A stretch of DNA of 64,000 nt from Nocardia sp. NBC_00565 (GCF_036345915.1 NZ_CP107785.1:4650001-4714000), one strand, 5' to 3'; counted from the first letter of the stretch, positions 20,293 through 29,028 are shown. A program made the numbers and translations. Notes: generated by a model from the letters alone, not told the origin.

Positions 20293-20320
20293 GATCGTGC
20301 CACTGAATATCGGTACGCTG
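20293..20320 (+). promoter_or_regulatory. double-palindrome site 4 (SPFH gene), degenerate
   Basis: GTGCCA (20297-20302), 8 nt, CGGTAC (20311-20316). Spacing matches the other sites but the arms are weaker. It lies 30 nt before the start at 20350 and is divergently oriented to site 3. Confidence 0.5.
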
Positions 20321-20349
20321 GATCTGTATTCGGCTGATGGAGCGCGCAC

Positions 20350-21396
20350 ATGGCATGGTTCGATCGGGAGTTCATCGCGGTCCCCGAGGGCCGCAAGAAC
20401 CAGATGGTCTACAAGTGGCCGGATGTCAACATCCGCCGCTTCAGCCGCGCCATCGTCAACGCCGATGAGATCGCCCTGTTCGTCAAGTCCGGGCAGGTGG
20501 TCGCCGCGATGGGCCCGGGCCGGCACCGGATCGACGCCGACGAGCTGCCGGTCCTCGGCGCGCTCGTCGATTCACTCACCGGCAACAACTTCTATCGCGC
20601 CGAGCTGTATTTCGTCTCCACCAGGGAGTTTCCGGGGATCAAGTTCGGCGGGCGGCTGGCCGATATCGCGGATCCGGTCAGCGAACAGATCGTGACGCTG
20701 CGGGTCTTCGGCGAGTTCGCGCTGTCGGTGCGGGATCCGGCCGAACTGGTCACCACCCTGGCCGGCACCGCCGACCTGAGCGTGCCGGCGACGGTGGAGT
20801 CCTGGTGTTCGGACCTGTTGCTGAAGTCCATGAAAGTCGCAGTTACGCAGGGGATTTCACAGGGTGAATGGCCGGTGCTCGGTCTGTCGGCTCAGTTGCA
20901 GCCGATCGAGGCCGCGGTGGTGCGACAGACCAACCTGACGCTCTACGAGTACGGCCTGCGCATCCCCCGGATGGGCAACTTCGATATCACCCTGGCGCCC
21001 GAGGATGCCGATCGACTCAAGCGACTGGCCAAGGATGTCACCTACATTCGGCTCGCCGGTGACTTCCAGCGTTACGCCGCAGGCGAACTCGCGCTCGGCG
21101 CGGGCCAGGGTTTCGCGCGCGGTGGCGGCGGTGGTGACGGATTCCTCGGCGCGGCACTGGGTTTGAACGCCATCCAGCAACAAACGCCGACCAACCCATG
21201 GCAACAGCAGCAGGCGGTTACGAGTGGGCAGCCGGTATGCACCGCCTGCCGGACCACGAACCCAGCGGGCGCACGGTTCTGCACGAACTGCGGCGACCCG
21301 CTGGCGGCGCGACCGCGCCACTGCACCGAATGCGGCACAGACCTGACGTCCGGAGCGAAGTTCTGCGGCACCTGCGGCACCGCCGCCGCCAGCTGA
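20350..21396 (+). CDS. SPFH/virion-core-like protein with C-terminal zinc ribbons
   Basis: A 348-residue protein. Residues about 10-245 form the SPFH (YdjI/virion core-like) domain, starting MAWFDREFIAVPEGRKNQMV and including FVSTREFPGIKFGGRL and RLAGDFQRYAAGE. A Gly-rich and Gln-rich linker follows. Two zinc ribbons end the protein: CTACRTTNPAGARFCTNCG and CTECGTDLTSGAKFCGTCG. In Bacillus the relative YdjI works with the phage-shock/membrane-stress protein YdjF; a membrane-scaffold or envelope-stress role is a reasonable inference. There is no signal peptide. It is a single gene preceded by double-palindrome site 4. The stop is only 11 nt from the end of the convergent AbiEii remnant. Confidence 0.85.
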   Translation: MAWFDREFIAVPEGRKNQMVYKWPDVNIRRFSRAIVNADEIALFVKSGQVVAAMGPGRHRIDADELPVLGALVDSLTGNNFYRAELYFVSTREFPGIKFGGRLADIADPVSEQIVTLRVFGEFALSVRDPAELVTTLAGTADLSVPATVESWCSDLLLKSMKVAVTQGISQGEWPVLGLSAQLQPIEAAVVRQTNLTLYEYGLRIPRMGNFDITLAPEDADRLKRLAKDVTYIRLAGDFQRYAAGELALGAGQGFARGGGGGDGFLGAALGLNAIQQQTPTNPWQQQQAVTSGQPVCTACRTTNPAGARFCTNCGDPLAARPRHCTECGTDLTSGAKFCGTCGTAAAS

Positions 21397-21407
21397 CCAG
21401 ACTCGCA

Positions 21408-21725
21408 TCAAGCGGTTCCGGTGTGCATGGTTCGCTGACCAAGCAATTTGACGCGGCGCAGTTCGTCGATGGCGTCGGTGATTTCGGTGTCGGTGCGGAT
21501 CAGATCCAGGTCCTGGCTGCTGCGGGCTCCGGGGAGGCGGACGAGTAGTCCGCCACCGCCGGTGACGATCCAGGGCGCAGCGGGGTCGTCGAAGACGCGG
21601 GCGAGGAAGCGTTGCATGAAGAACTCACGGCGCAGTGCGGCGGCCGGTCGGCGGGTCTGCTTGGCCTGAGTTTGAATTCGGGACTTCAGTGAAGCTTTGA
21701 ACGCGGCAGGGCTGGGGCTCGTCAC
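21408..21725 (-). pseudogene. AbiEii/nucleotidyltransferase toxin, C-terminally truncated
   Basis: A 105-residue N-terminal piece of an AbiEii-type nucleotidyltransferase toxin. It has LRREFFMQRFLARVF, then WIVTGGGGLLVRLPGARSSQ and the catalytic-type DLDLI. Full AbiEii proteins are about 250-300 residues, so most of the enzyme is missing; the frame ends at RTMHTGTA. It overlaps the upstream AbiEi-like gene by 4 nt, the usual antitoxin-toxin coupling. The truncation and the broken AbiEi gene point to a dead or decaying abortive-infection module. Confidence 0.7.
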
Positions 21726-22863
21726 TGTTCAGCCTCCGGGGAAGTATCGGGCTGGTCGGACATTGTGCCCGGTGCCAGCGCGTCGCGGTCTGGTTCGGGG
21801 ATTCGTACTGCAGCGTCGACAAGAGCCTCGCTGATGCCCTCGCGTACTTGCTTGATCGCCCAGTCCCGTGCTGAGGCTGTCGTCGGGAACTGTTGCGGGT
21901 CGAGTGATTGCTGAAGTTGGGTGCGGATGCGCGTCAACATGTTTCGCCACTCCGGGGTATCGGCGAGAGGGGCCAGGGCCTGACGAATAGCCTCGGTCAG
22001 CTCCCCGCCGGGCGCGAGCTGCTGGCGAATGGCAGCGACGACGGCTTCTGTAGCAGGCAGGGATGTCATGGACGTGGTGAGGTGGGCGCTGTGCTGGCCG
22101 TGTAGCAGCTGGTTCAGGGCTTGGTTGGCTGCGGTGGTGGCCGCGACGAGGGGGCCGAGCGAGGGGGCGGTCAGCGCGAGGGAGGATTCAGGCACCCCGG
22201 CCTGCTCGATGAAATGGTTGATCAGGGCCGATCCGTTGTCGACGGGTGCGCCGTAGCGATGGGCGTAGGGGCGTAGCGCGTCGGCGATCCCATCGACGGA
22301 GGTGCCGCGCAGGAGGGCGTCACGCACGACCGAGGCGAGGTGGCCGCCGTCGGTACGGGCGTCAGCGAGATCGGCGATCGTGCGCACCGGCGTAGTGACG
22401 GGCAGTCCGTCGACCAGCGTCCAATCCGCCGCAGTAAGTACGGCACGGTGGAAACGAACGTCAGGGCTGCGGGTGCCTCGGCGGGTCGGGACTGTGAACT
22501 CGAGGTAGTCGGCATCGAGATCACCCAAGCCCTGCAGGTCGGCCGCAGAGCGGTGCGAGACGACGCCGAAGGGGACCTCGTCGCCGATACGATCGCCTGC
22601 TGTCCGGGCAGGTTGGAGCGCGAGCCATTCCGCGCGGATCGGCTCGGCCGGTGAGTCGGGGACTCCGGCCAGCCGGTAGACGCCGTAGCGGAGCCGGAAC
22701 AACATGCCCTGGTCGGTGAGCCGCTGGAGTTGCTTGGCGTCGACACCGACGGTGGCGGCTTGGCGTCGACACCGACGGTGGCGGCTTGGGCAGTGGTGAG
22801 CAGCCCCCATTGTGACTCGGCCAGCTCGGCGAGCCTCACGCGAAGATCTGCAGCACTACCCAT
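21722..22863 (-). pseudogene. AbiEi-like antitoxin, frame broken by a 26-bp tandem duplication
   Basis: The start is the ATG at 22863: MGSAADLRVRLAELAESQWG, then LLTTAQAATVGVDAK, an AbiEi N-terminal winged helix. At 22736-22787 a 26-bp sequence is repeated head to tail. Since 26 is not a multiple of three, the frame shifts and the intact downstream part (QLQRLTDQGMLFRLRYGVYR, then PDVRFHRAVL) continues in another frame to 21722. Removing one copy gives TVGVDAKQLQRLTDQ and a full protein of about 370 residues. AbiEi represses abiE and neutralises AbiEii. A few plain substitutions would not give this pattern, so the disruption looks recent or reversible. Confidence 0.8.
22736..22787. repeat. 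26-bp perfect tandem duplication inside the AbiEi-like gene
   Basis: Copy 1 is 22736-22761 and copy 2 is 22762-22787, identical, each starting GGCGTCGACACC. It is the direct cause of the frame break in the AbiEi-like gene and could revert by slippage or recombination. Confidence 0.95.
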
Positions 22864-22966
22864 ACATCAAAAATACCATCAAAGGCGTCACGAAAGACAC
22901 CTAAATGTCCTTTTTGACGTTTTCAATGCCCGTTATGTGGTCGGCATTCTCCGGCCAGCGTTGGGA

Positions 22967-23371
22967 TCAGCGGCCTGCCCATTGGGCGTGCGCGCGCCAT
23001 ACATCCTCAGCGCGCTGGATCGCCTCCACCGCGCTACTGTATGCGCCGCGCATCGTCGGTGTGTCCGGACAGGTTCCTGGGGCCGGTGCGGATCGACTGT
23101 TCAATGGCCAGGTGGATCCATTCGCCGGACCGACGATAGCCGCACCGTTGGGGCGGACGTCCATTGCGTCGGGCGTGAAAATCTGCCGAAAATGCGGCTC
23201 GTCGAAATGTTTCTCGTCGAGGGCGCGGAAATAACTGTCGAATACCCGGATAATCCGTGCGTTGTCGAGCCAGTTGTCGAGTTCGGCTTCGTGTGCGCCT
23301 GCATGAGCGCGCCCCTTCTTCCGGCGTGGACCACTCACGTTAGGACCTGACACCAGGTCAGCTTCAAGCAT
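22967..23371 (-). pseudogene. NTF2/SnoaL-like protein fragment
   Basis: The middle of this 134-codon frame reads ELDNWLDNARIIRVFDSYFR, ALDEKHFDEPHFRQIFTPDA, then VRPNGAAIVGP. This is the start of a SnoaL/NTF2-like domain found in many actinobacterial proteins of about 130-150 residues. After IVGP the sequence (NGSTWPLNSRSAPAPG) no longer resembles the family, so the C-terminal two thirds appear lost or frameshifted. The first 25 codons are also atypical. It is a remnant, with no function assigned. Confidence 0.45.
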
Positions 23372-23513
23372 GGGCTAGATCACACCGCACAACCCCGCGA
23401 GCGAGCCCACATCCAGGACCTCCCACTGGCCGTTGGGTTTGCAGATCGGCGGTAGGTCCGGTTTTCTGGCCACCTCGCGATTATCAGTCGCCGCTGAACC
23501 ACAGGTATCCGTG

Positions 23514-23780
23514 TTAGCGGATTGCGGACTCAGCGGCTTCACGTAACAAAGAAATCACTTCCTGCTCGTGATCATCCACCGGATGCAAGGCCGAAATCTC
23601 ATCCAGGAACCAGCCCAATTGATACGAGTTGCACATTGCGTCCGCGTATTTATGAATACCGCGCATCAACGATCCGATCGGCGCGCTAGATATCATGTCG
23701 AACAAGGCTTCTGAAGCAATACCTCCGACTGCTTCCACCCTGCCGTTGACCATATTCTGAACAATGACGTCGATGCCCAA
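23514..23780 (-). CDS. hypothetical protein, last gene of the toxin operon
   Basis: An 88-residue protein (MGIDVIVQNMVNGRVEAVGG). It starts at a TTG at 23780, supported by AGGAGG 5 nt upstream. It is acidic in the second half, has no signal peptide and matches no family I recognise. It is 39 nt downstream of the pentapeptide gene on the same strand, in a low-GC patch shared with the toxin tip and immunity genes. A second, or former, immunity protein is possible; the position is the only support. Confidence 0.55.
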   Translation of the reverse strand: MGIDVIVQNMVNGRVEAVGGIASEALFDMISSAPIGSLMRGIHKYADAMCNSYQLGWFLDEISALHPVDDHEQEVISLLREAAESAIR

Positions 23781-23819
23781 TTCTTCCTCCTATTTGACCG
23801 GAGAGGGTGGAGATGGCAC

Positions 23820-24500
23820 TTAAGCAGTCTGGCGGACCTCGACGCCCGGTGCTCCCCGAGAAGAAAACCACACCTGCAAGTCCGGTCCGTCCAATAGCTC
23901 AGGTGAATCGACTCCGACGTCAACCGGACCGACCACTAAACCGCTGGCAGCATCGACAGGGCAACCCCCTACACGCGTGCCCGAAAGTCGCGTCCGCGCG
24001 AAGACACACTCCCGAAGATCGGCGTCACGTAGATCTGATCCAGAGAACGTCGCCCGTTGCAGCAATGCGCCGCGCAGGTCCGCGCCGCGGAAATCCGAGT
24101 GAGCAAAGTCCGCTCGCTGCATGTCTGCCTGGTACAGCCTCGCATGCCGAGCGTCGCAGCCTCGCCCCTGAACCTTCCGAAGATCAGCACCGCTGAGGTC
24201 GGCTCCTCGGAGCCGAGCCCCGGCAAGCCACCCGGTGTACAGATCGGCGCCAATGAGTAGTACTTGATTCATCGTCGCCTCACTCAGTTCTGCCCCGAGA
24301 AGGTCCAGTCCAGACAGATCCGAACCTGTGAAATCGAGGCCGCGACCATTGAGAAGCGACGACGTTGTTTGCTCGGCAACAGGGTCGGCTGGGAGGCGCT
24401 CGAAATAGTCCGACAACGCCCGGTGCGCAGCCGGATCCTCAGGCCAACGACGAACGCTACTCGGAGAACGACCGCGACCGGGGTGATTCAGGAAACCCAC
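23820..24500 (-). CDS. pentapeptide-repeat protein in the toxin operon
   Basis: A 226-residue protein with pentapeptide repeats from about residue 52 to 178, for example LDFTGSDLSGLDLLGAELSE, RLRGADLSGADLRK and DFRGADLRGALLQRATFSGS. Residues 1-50 (WPEDPAAHRALSDYFERLPA) are non-repetitive. It lies 7 nt downstream of the SitI3-like immunity gene and is clearly in the same operon. It is unrelated in sequence detail to the pentapeptide protein at 219. An accessory protective role next to a nuclease toxin is inference; there is no signal peptide. Confidence 0.75.
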   Translation of the reverse strand: MGFLNHPGRGRSPSSVRRWPEDPAAHRALSDYFERLPADPVAEQTTSSLLNGRGLDFTGSDLSGLDLLGAELSEATMNQVLLIGADLYTGWLAGARLRGADLSGADLRKVQGRGCDARHARLYQADMQRADFAHSDFRGADLRGALLQRATFSGSDLRDADLRECVFARTRLSGTRVGGCPVDAASGLVVGPVDVGVDSPELLDGPDLQVWFSSRGAPGVEVRQTA

Positions 24501-24507
24501 CTGGCAG

Positions 24508-24996
24508 CTATTCGCTGGAAAACGTATAGGTCAACCGCTGGTATGGGGAGGAAACCAGGCCAATTCGACTCGGCGTCCACAGGTCATCACGCTCATTCAG
24601 GTACAGCACACCACCCTTGCGCAACAGCCACACCTGCTCGAGATCTCGCGTGAGCGCTGCGTCCCCTACTAGTTCGTCCAACAGTGCCATGGTGAGGCCG
24701 ATCATCGTTTCGGTCTGCCGCTCCGAATCTTCGAACTTGTCGATACGGTACGCCACTCGGACCGTGGGGGTGATTCCGAGATCGGAAACAACCGGGTGCC
24801 ACTCAGGCGGGGATCCGGGTATGACTCGAATCCACAGCCCCTGCATTGTCTTGAAACCAGGATCCAGGATCTGTTGATCTATAGATCCATCCCCAACACC
24901 AACACCAAAATCTTCCGATATCGATCGAGCAAACTCTTCGGCGATACGTGGCGCCGATATCGGCGTTTCGAGATACAGGCCGTATTCGATGGCCAT
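24508..24996 (-). CDS. SitI3-like immunity protein
   Basis: A 162-residue protein beginning MAIEYGLYLETPISAPRIAE, with VRVAYRIDKFEDSERQTETM and a C-terminal LYLNERDDLWTP. This resembles the SitI3 family of contact-dependent immunity proteins. It starts 21 nt after the stop of the polymorphic toxin, the usual place for the cognate immunity gene, and has the same lower GC. It is expected to be cytoplasmic and to block the toxin tip. Family assignment is from memory of the pattern; the position supports it independently. Confidence 0.7.
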   Translation of the reverse strand: MAIEYGLYLETPISAPRIAEEFARSISEDFGVGVGDGSIDQQILDPGFKTMQGLWIRVIPGSPPEWHPVVSDLGITPTVRVAYRIDKFEDSERQTETMIGLTMALLDELVGDAALTRDLEQVWLLRKGGVLYLNERDDLWTPSRIGLVSSPYQRLTYTFSSE

Positions 24997-25017
24997 CTGG
25001 GGCCTTTCTACTGCAGA

Positions 25018-26496
25018 CTACGGATAGAGGGGTATGATCTGGCCCTGCCGGTCGATAACAATCACCTCTTTCAGTCCGGAGATCGGCCAATCAGTCAGTT
25101 GCTTCTTCAGACTTTCAGCACTGACAGTGCTACCTTCTAAATTAACGACAATCCTATCCGCCTGACCTTCCTCCACCTTCTGTTGGATACGTGAACCTAT
25201 GTTTCTTGGGCTATTGGATTCCGGCGCGACATTGTCAAATACCTTCCCCTCAATCTTGTAGTCGGGGTTCTTATTTCCGGGGACGGAGGGGTTCTGCTCT
25301 ACTTCGTAACCGCCCTTTGCAAGGATATCGGCCGATTTGTTCTCCCGCTCCAATGCCCTCTGATTCTCAGGGGCCTCGTTCGACGGCACAGGCGTCCGAC
25401 GTCCCGACGGTGTTGTGTTCGTATCAGTAGTGCCGGAGGGTGCGGTTTTACCGGTCCCGCCATCGTCGTCGGTCGCGATCTTGACGGTCATTGCGGCGAT
25501 CGATGCAAGCGCGGCGTTGATGCCGTTTTGGGTTAGGTCGGGGATGGCGGTGAAGACGCCGGTGGCGGTGCCTGCGACGACGACTGCGCCGAAGATGGCG
25601 ACGACGCGGCTGATGGAGACGGTGGTGCGGATGATGCCGGCTGTGGTGGTGACGATTTCTGCGGTGACGGCGACACCACCGGCGGCAGCGGGGGCGGCGG
25701 CGGTGCCTGCGGAGGCGACGGCGAGGATGCCGACGATGGCGACGGTGATGAGGACGGCTCCGGCGAGTTCCTTTGCAGCGCTGGCGACTGCGGCTTGGAC
25801 GTCACTGCGCATGGTGTCGAGGGCGTCGTGATGGTCCTTTACCGGTCCCGCCAGCGCTGCCGCTGCCTGGGACAGCAGCTCCGCCGCCTGCTGCAGAGTG
25901 GTCAGTTTCTCTTCGATGTCGCGGATGTTCGGGTCAGTGCTGCCGGTGAATTTGGCGTTGACGCCCTTGATACGGTCCGCGGCTCCGGTGATGTTGGTGT
26001 TGTCAGCAAACGTCTTCCAGGCCCCCGCCGCGATGCCGAGCTTGGTGACGTCCCCGTTGGGGATCTTCTTGACTTGGTCCAGCAGTCCGGTGATCGAGGT
26101 TTCGATTCCGGCGCCGTTGGCGCCCTTGGCCGTGGTCGGCAGCGCCATCCCGGAGTCGTACAGCGGTTCGGACTCGGTGGGGCGGGCCGGCTCGGTGCCA
26201 CTGGCTTTGGACCGGTTGGACTGCCACCAGTTGTACCCGTTGGCGGCCAACACATCCCCGAAACGTTGCAGCGCGTTGCACAGGGTCGCAGCGAGAGTGA
26301 CGATGTCGCGAGCGTTCTGGTCATAGGCGGTCGTCCACTGCTCGGACTTCTCGTGATCCCCGGCCATACCACCGCAGTCATGTACGAGAGCACGCTGCAG
26401 CGGCGCCAGTGCCAGCGAGATATCGCCGGCCAACTGCTGGCATTTCTTGGCGGCGTCGAAATACATGCCGGAGTCGATGATCCAGGTGTCACCCAC
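25018..26496 (-). CDS. type VII polymorphic toxin with CdiA-type tRNase tip
   Basis: A 492-residue modular toxin. Residues 1-100 are a helical ESX-type N-domain (MGDTWIIDSGMYFDAAKKCQ, with GDHEKSEQWTTAYDQNARDI). Residues about 240-330 contain long hydrophobic stretches (LAGAVLITVAIVGILAVASA) that could help translocation. Residues 378-492 match the CdiA C-terminal tRNase pattern: ENKSADILAKGGYEVEQNP, NKNPDYKIEGKVFD, NSPRNIGSRIQQKVEEGQAD and a final EVIVIDRQGQIIPLYP. Base composition falls sharply at the 3' end compared with the rest, a mark of a swapped toxin tip. Two WXG100-like genes lie immediately upstream and an immunity gene downstream. The target is inferred to be tRNA in competing bacteria. 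Confidence 0.85.
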   Translation of the reverse strand: MGDTWIIDSGMYFDAAKKCQQLAGDISLALAPLQRALVHDCGGMAGDHEKSEQWTTAYDQNARDIVTLAATLCNALQRFGDVLAANGYNWWQSNRSKASGTEPARPTESEPLYDSGMALPTTAKGANGAGIETSITGLLDQVKKIPNGDVTKLGIAAGAWKTFADNTNITGAADRIKGVNAKFTGSTDPNIRDIEEKLTTLQQAAELLSQAAAALAGPVKDHHDALDTMRSDVQAAVASAAKELAGAVLITVAIVGILAVASAGTAAAPAAAGGVAVTAEIVTTTAGIIRTTVSISRVVAIFGAVVVAGTATGVFTAIPDLTQNGINAALASIAAMTVKIATDDDGGTGKTAPSGTTDTNTTPSGRRTPVPSNEAPENQRALERENKSADILAKGGYEVEQNPSVPGNKNPDYKIEGKVFDNVAPESNSPRNIGSRIQQKVEEGQADRIVVNLEGSTVSAESLKKQLTDWPISGLKEVIVIDRQGQIIPLYP

Positions 26497-26499
26497 GGC

Positions 26500-26796
26500 T
26501 TATCCGCCTTGGAGCATCTGCTTGTTGACGTCGGCGGCCGTGCTGTACTTCGTATGCGCCTTGCGGGCAGCGTCGCTGATCTCGCGGACGCCCTCGGCGA
26601 ACTCACGCGCTCCGGTCATCCATTGCCGGTGCGCTTCGGAATATGCCTGGGCGGCAACGCTTTCCCAACCAGTTCCAGTCAGTGCGGCGACCTTGTCCTC
26701 GATATCGTCGAGGTGATCGTTGATGAAACCGGCAAGGCCGGACAAACGGGCCACGATCAGATCGAGGTCGTCGAGATTCACCGAGAACTCGCTCAT
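26500..26796 (-). CDS. WXG100-like protein B of the toxin operon
   Basis: A 98-residue helical-hairpin protein: MSEFSVNLDDLDLIVARLSG, a turn with TGWESVAAQAYSEAHRQW (W-E-S instead of WxG), and a second helix ending SAARKAHTKYSTAADVNKQ. It overlaps the upstream WXG gene by ATGA and is followed after 3 nt by the toxin start. It is probably a chaperone or targeting partner that forms a complex with the toxin N-domain for export through an ESX machine. Confidence 0.8.
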   Translation of the reverse strand: MSEFSVNLDDLDLIVARLSGLAGFINDHLDDIEDKVAALTGTGWESVAAQAYSEAHRQWMTGAREFAEGVREISDAARKAHTKYSTAADVNKQMLQGG

Positions 26797-27125
26797 GGCA
26801 GATCCAAACTCGAGGTGTTGGACGCGTTGCTCTCATCGCGGGCTTGGTAGGTATCGGCGGTGACACCGAGCTTCTCCGCCAACGCGGCGAGCGCGGTGAT
26901 GATCTGACCGCCCCCGTCGCGGACATCGCTCCAGCCATCGGCGAACTCCGCCGCCAAGCCACCGGTCCAACTGCCGTTGGCCACAGCCTCCACATCTGTG
27001 GCTGCGGAATCCAGTGCCGTGCGCAATGTCTCGGCCAATTCGTAGACGTACTTGCCGACCTCACGAACCTTCTCGGGCACGACCGAGAGCCCCGGTCCAG
27101 AGGCTGGCGTCCCCCCATCGCTCAT
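26793..27125 (-). CDS. WXG100-like protein A of the toxin operon
   Basis: A 110-residue helical hairpin with a proper turn motif (NGSWTGGLAAEFADGWSDVR). The start is placed at the ATG at 27125 (MSDGGTPASG); upstream codons to 27203 are arginine-rich and unlike the family. It is the first gene of the toxin operon and overlaps the next by 4 nt. The pair resembles EsxA/EsxB-type partners that accompany LXG or WXG toxins. Confidence 0.75.
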   Translation of the reverse strand: MSDGGTPASGPGLSVVPEKVREVGKYVYELAETLRTALDSAATDVEAVANGSWTGGLAAEFADGWSDVRDGGGQIITALAALAEKLGVTADTYQARDESNASNTSSLDLP

Positions 27126-27291
27126 ATCGACGGATGCTACCGACCGTAAACATCGGTGTCGAACCCGAAAGTGCCGCAGTCCATGGGAATTCCGGCGACG
27201 CACCTAGGCCCTGTTTCGAAGTGGTTCGATCACTGCTTCAGCGTCGGTTGGATTGTCGAGCTTGTCCGCGGCGGATGGTAGGTACGGGTGC

Positions 27292-28647
27292 ATGGACTTA
27301 CAAACCGCGGCAGCAGCGCTCGCCGATACGTCTCTGCGAGACGAGGCAGTGGAGGCGATTGTGGCCGCGGGTGCTTATGTGATCGAGCCGTTGCTGGACC
27401 ATCTGGTCGATCCGGATTCGTGGATCGACCGCTCGGGCGGTATCGCGGTGCTGCGGCGGTTCGGACCTGTCGGCTACCGTGCGCTGATCGTGCAACTCGC
27501 GATCGCGCAGACCCCGGACGCCGTCGAGTTGTGCTGTCAGGCACTGGGGATTGCGGCAGCTTCGGATACCTCGGATTGTGCGCTCGAAATATGCAGCGAG
27601 GATCCCCGCGTACGAGCTGACAGCGCTTTCGTGCTCGGCTACCGCCGCCGTCGTGAGTACGCGCCCTTGCTGGTACCGCTGTTGGCGGATCCGGTGCAGC
27701 GGGTGCGTGAGGAGGCAATCGGCGCGTTCGGTCGCCTGGGTCGTTCCGCGGTGCCGTTGTTGCGTCGGGTCAGAAGCTCTCGGGTGCCCGAGCGGCGGAA
27801 CGCACTAGCGGCGCTCACCCAGATCGGCTGGGACACGCCAGAACCACGCGACCTTACGGTGCTGGCCCGGCTGATGCAGGCCAAGATCGCGGCAGATGTT
27901 CCCGAACCCTTTGTCCCGCAAGATGGTTGGTATGCCATCAAAACCACCGACCGGGCGGCGGTACTGGATGCGTTCGAGCTGTCCGATCCGGTCGCGGTGA
28001 CCTGGTCGATGGGCACCGACACTTGGCGGTGCCACGACGCGAGACACAGCCGCACCGCTTACGCCGAGCACGCCGATTGCGCTCGGATGTATGTGAGTCC
28101 GGTGCTCGACGGGTGGACCTTGGTGTTCGGAACATCCGTTGCCGCTGGGGAACTCGATCGCCACGATCACGAGTTGGACCGGCTGCTCGACATCGATGGC
28201 GACTACACCCGGGACGGCCGCGAACATCAGCAGCGGCAAGCCCGCTGCGCAGCGCTGAGCGAGCGGTTCGGGCACGCACACTGGTACGGCCAGAACTACG
28301 AAAGCGGCTGCGACGACTGGCGGGGATGGTGCCTGGCAGCCCACGGACAGGTGCTGCGCTACTACTACCGTGACTGCAACGAGCATGCCGACCCGATTCG
28401 GGTCGGCTCGGGACATACGACAGAGACCGGCCTGCCGGTCGATTCGACCGCGATCGAAGACCGATCGGACCGCAACGGGTTGCGGCAGGCCACGATTGCC
28501 GACACGGTAACACCGATGCTCATTGCCGGACGGTCCTCGGTCGATCCGTCGCGGATCGGCGCGAACACCCGTACGCACGGGCATGACGTGCTGGCACTGA
28601 CCGCTTGCGGGCGGCGCCTGGGACACCGCGGCGCCTTCAGCATGTGA
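27292..28647 (+). CDS. HEAT-repeat protein of unknown function
   Basis: A 451-residue soluble protein. The first 190 residues are HEAT/Armadillo-like helical repeats (IEPLLDHLVDPDSWIDRSGG, LVPLLADPVQRVREEAIGAF, RSAVPLLRRVRSSRVPERRN). The C-terminal half contains the aromatic segments MYVSPVLDGWTLVFGT and FGHAHWYGQNYESGCDDWRG and ends with DPSRIGANTRTHGHDVLALT, a combination often seen in actinobacterial proteins of unknown role. The start at 27292 has GGTAGG about 9 nt upstream. It is divergent from the toxin operon; a link to it is not shown. Confidence 0.7.
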   Translation: MDLQTAAAALADTSLRDEAVEAIVAAGAYVIEPLLDHLVDPDSWIDRSGGIAVLRRFGPVGYRALIVQLAIAQTPDAVELCCQALGIAAASDTSDCALEICSEDPRVRADSAFVLGYRRRREYAPLLVPLLADPVQRVREEAIGAFGRLGRSAVPLLRRVRSSRVPERRNALAALTQIGWDTPEPRDLTVLARLMQAKIAADVPEPFVPQDGWYAIKTTDRAAVLDAFELSDPVAVTWSMGTDTWRCHDARHSRTAYAEHADCARMYVSPVLDGWTLVFGTSVAAGELDRHDHELDRLLDIDGDYTRDGREHQQRQARCAALSERFGHAHWYGQNYESGCDDWRGWCLAAHGQVLRYYYRDCNEHADPIRVGSGHTTETGLPVDSTAIEDRSDRNGLRQATIADTVTPMLIAGRSSVDPSRIGANTRTHGHDVLALTACGRRLGHRGAFSM

Positions 28648-28833
28648 ACAGGACTCATTCGTTCAGCGTGGTTCTGTTCGAGTTGGTTGATTCCGCGATA
28701 GACGGCGTTGCGGTCACGGCAGATGGTGGTGTCGAACGCGGGTGGTCTGCCGCCAGCTGAGCCGCGATCGCGGCGGTGGGCGGCCTGGTCGGCCAGGACA
28801 GGTACGGTGGCCCGGATGCTGTGTGCCGCAGGC

Positions 28834-29028
28834 TCAGGCGCGGCGGTCGAACTCTCCGTCCGCGACGCCCGCAGTGAAGGCATCCCACTCGCCGGGCGCG
28901 AAGACCAACGCCGGGCCGGTCGGGTTCTTGCTGTCGCGCATTCCGACCATCCCGTGGTCAAGGAAGGCGACTTCGACGCAGTCCCCCCCTTGCTTGCTGT
29001 AGCTACTCTTGAACCACTCGGTGTTCAC
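28834..29028 (-). CDS. DUF397 protein
   Basis: A 64-residue protein with the DUF397 signature: EWFKSSYSKQGGDCVEVAFL, then VGMRDSKNPTGPALVFAPGE and WDAFTAGVADGEF. The start is a GTG at 29028 that overlaps the stop of the XRE gene (GTGA), so the two are coupled. In streptomycetes such XRE-DUF397 pairs (WhiJ/AbaA-like) act as regulator-partner systems in development; the role here is unknown. Confidence 0.9.
   Translation of the reverse strand: MNTEWFKSSYSKQGGDCVEVAFLDHGMVGMRDSKNPTGPALVFAPGEWDAFTAGVADGEFDRRA

Noticed and set aside
18607..20337. Open frame of 576 codons on the plus strand
   Set aside because: Antisense to ansP and rich in His, Gln and Asp; also runs through the two double-palindrome sites.
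22891..22910. Short inverted repeat (GACA / TGTC) upstream of the AbiEi-like gene
   Set aside because: Arms are only four to seven bases with mismatches; not convincing as an operator.
23820..24500. Repeats in the pentapeptide genes as DNA repeats or CRISPR-like units
   Set aside because: The periodicity is 15 nt and only at protein level; there are no conserved repeats with spacers.
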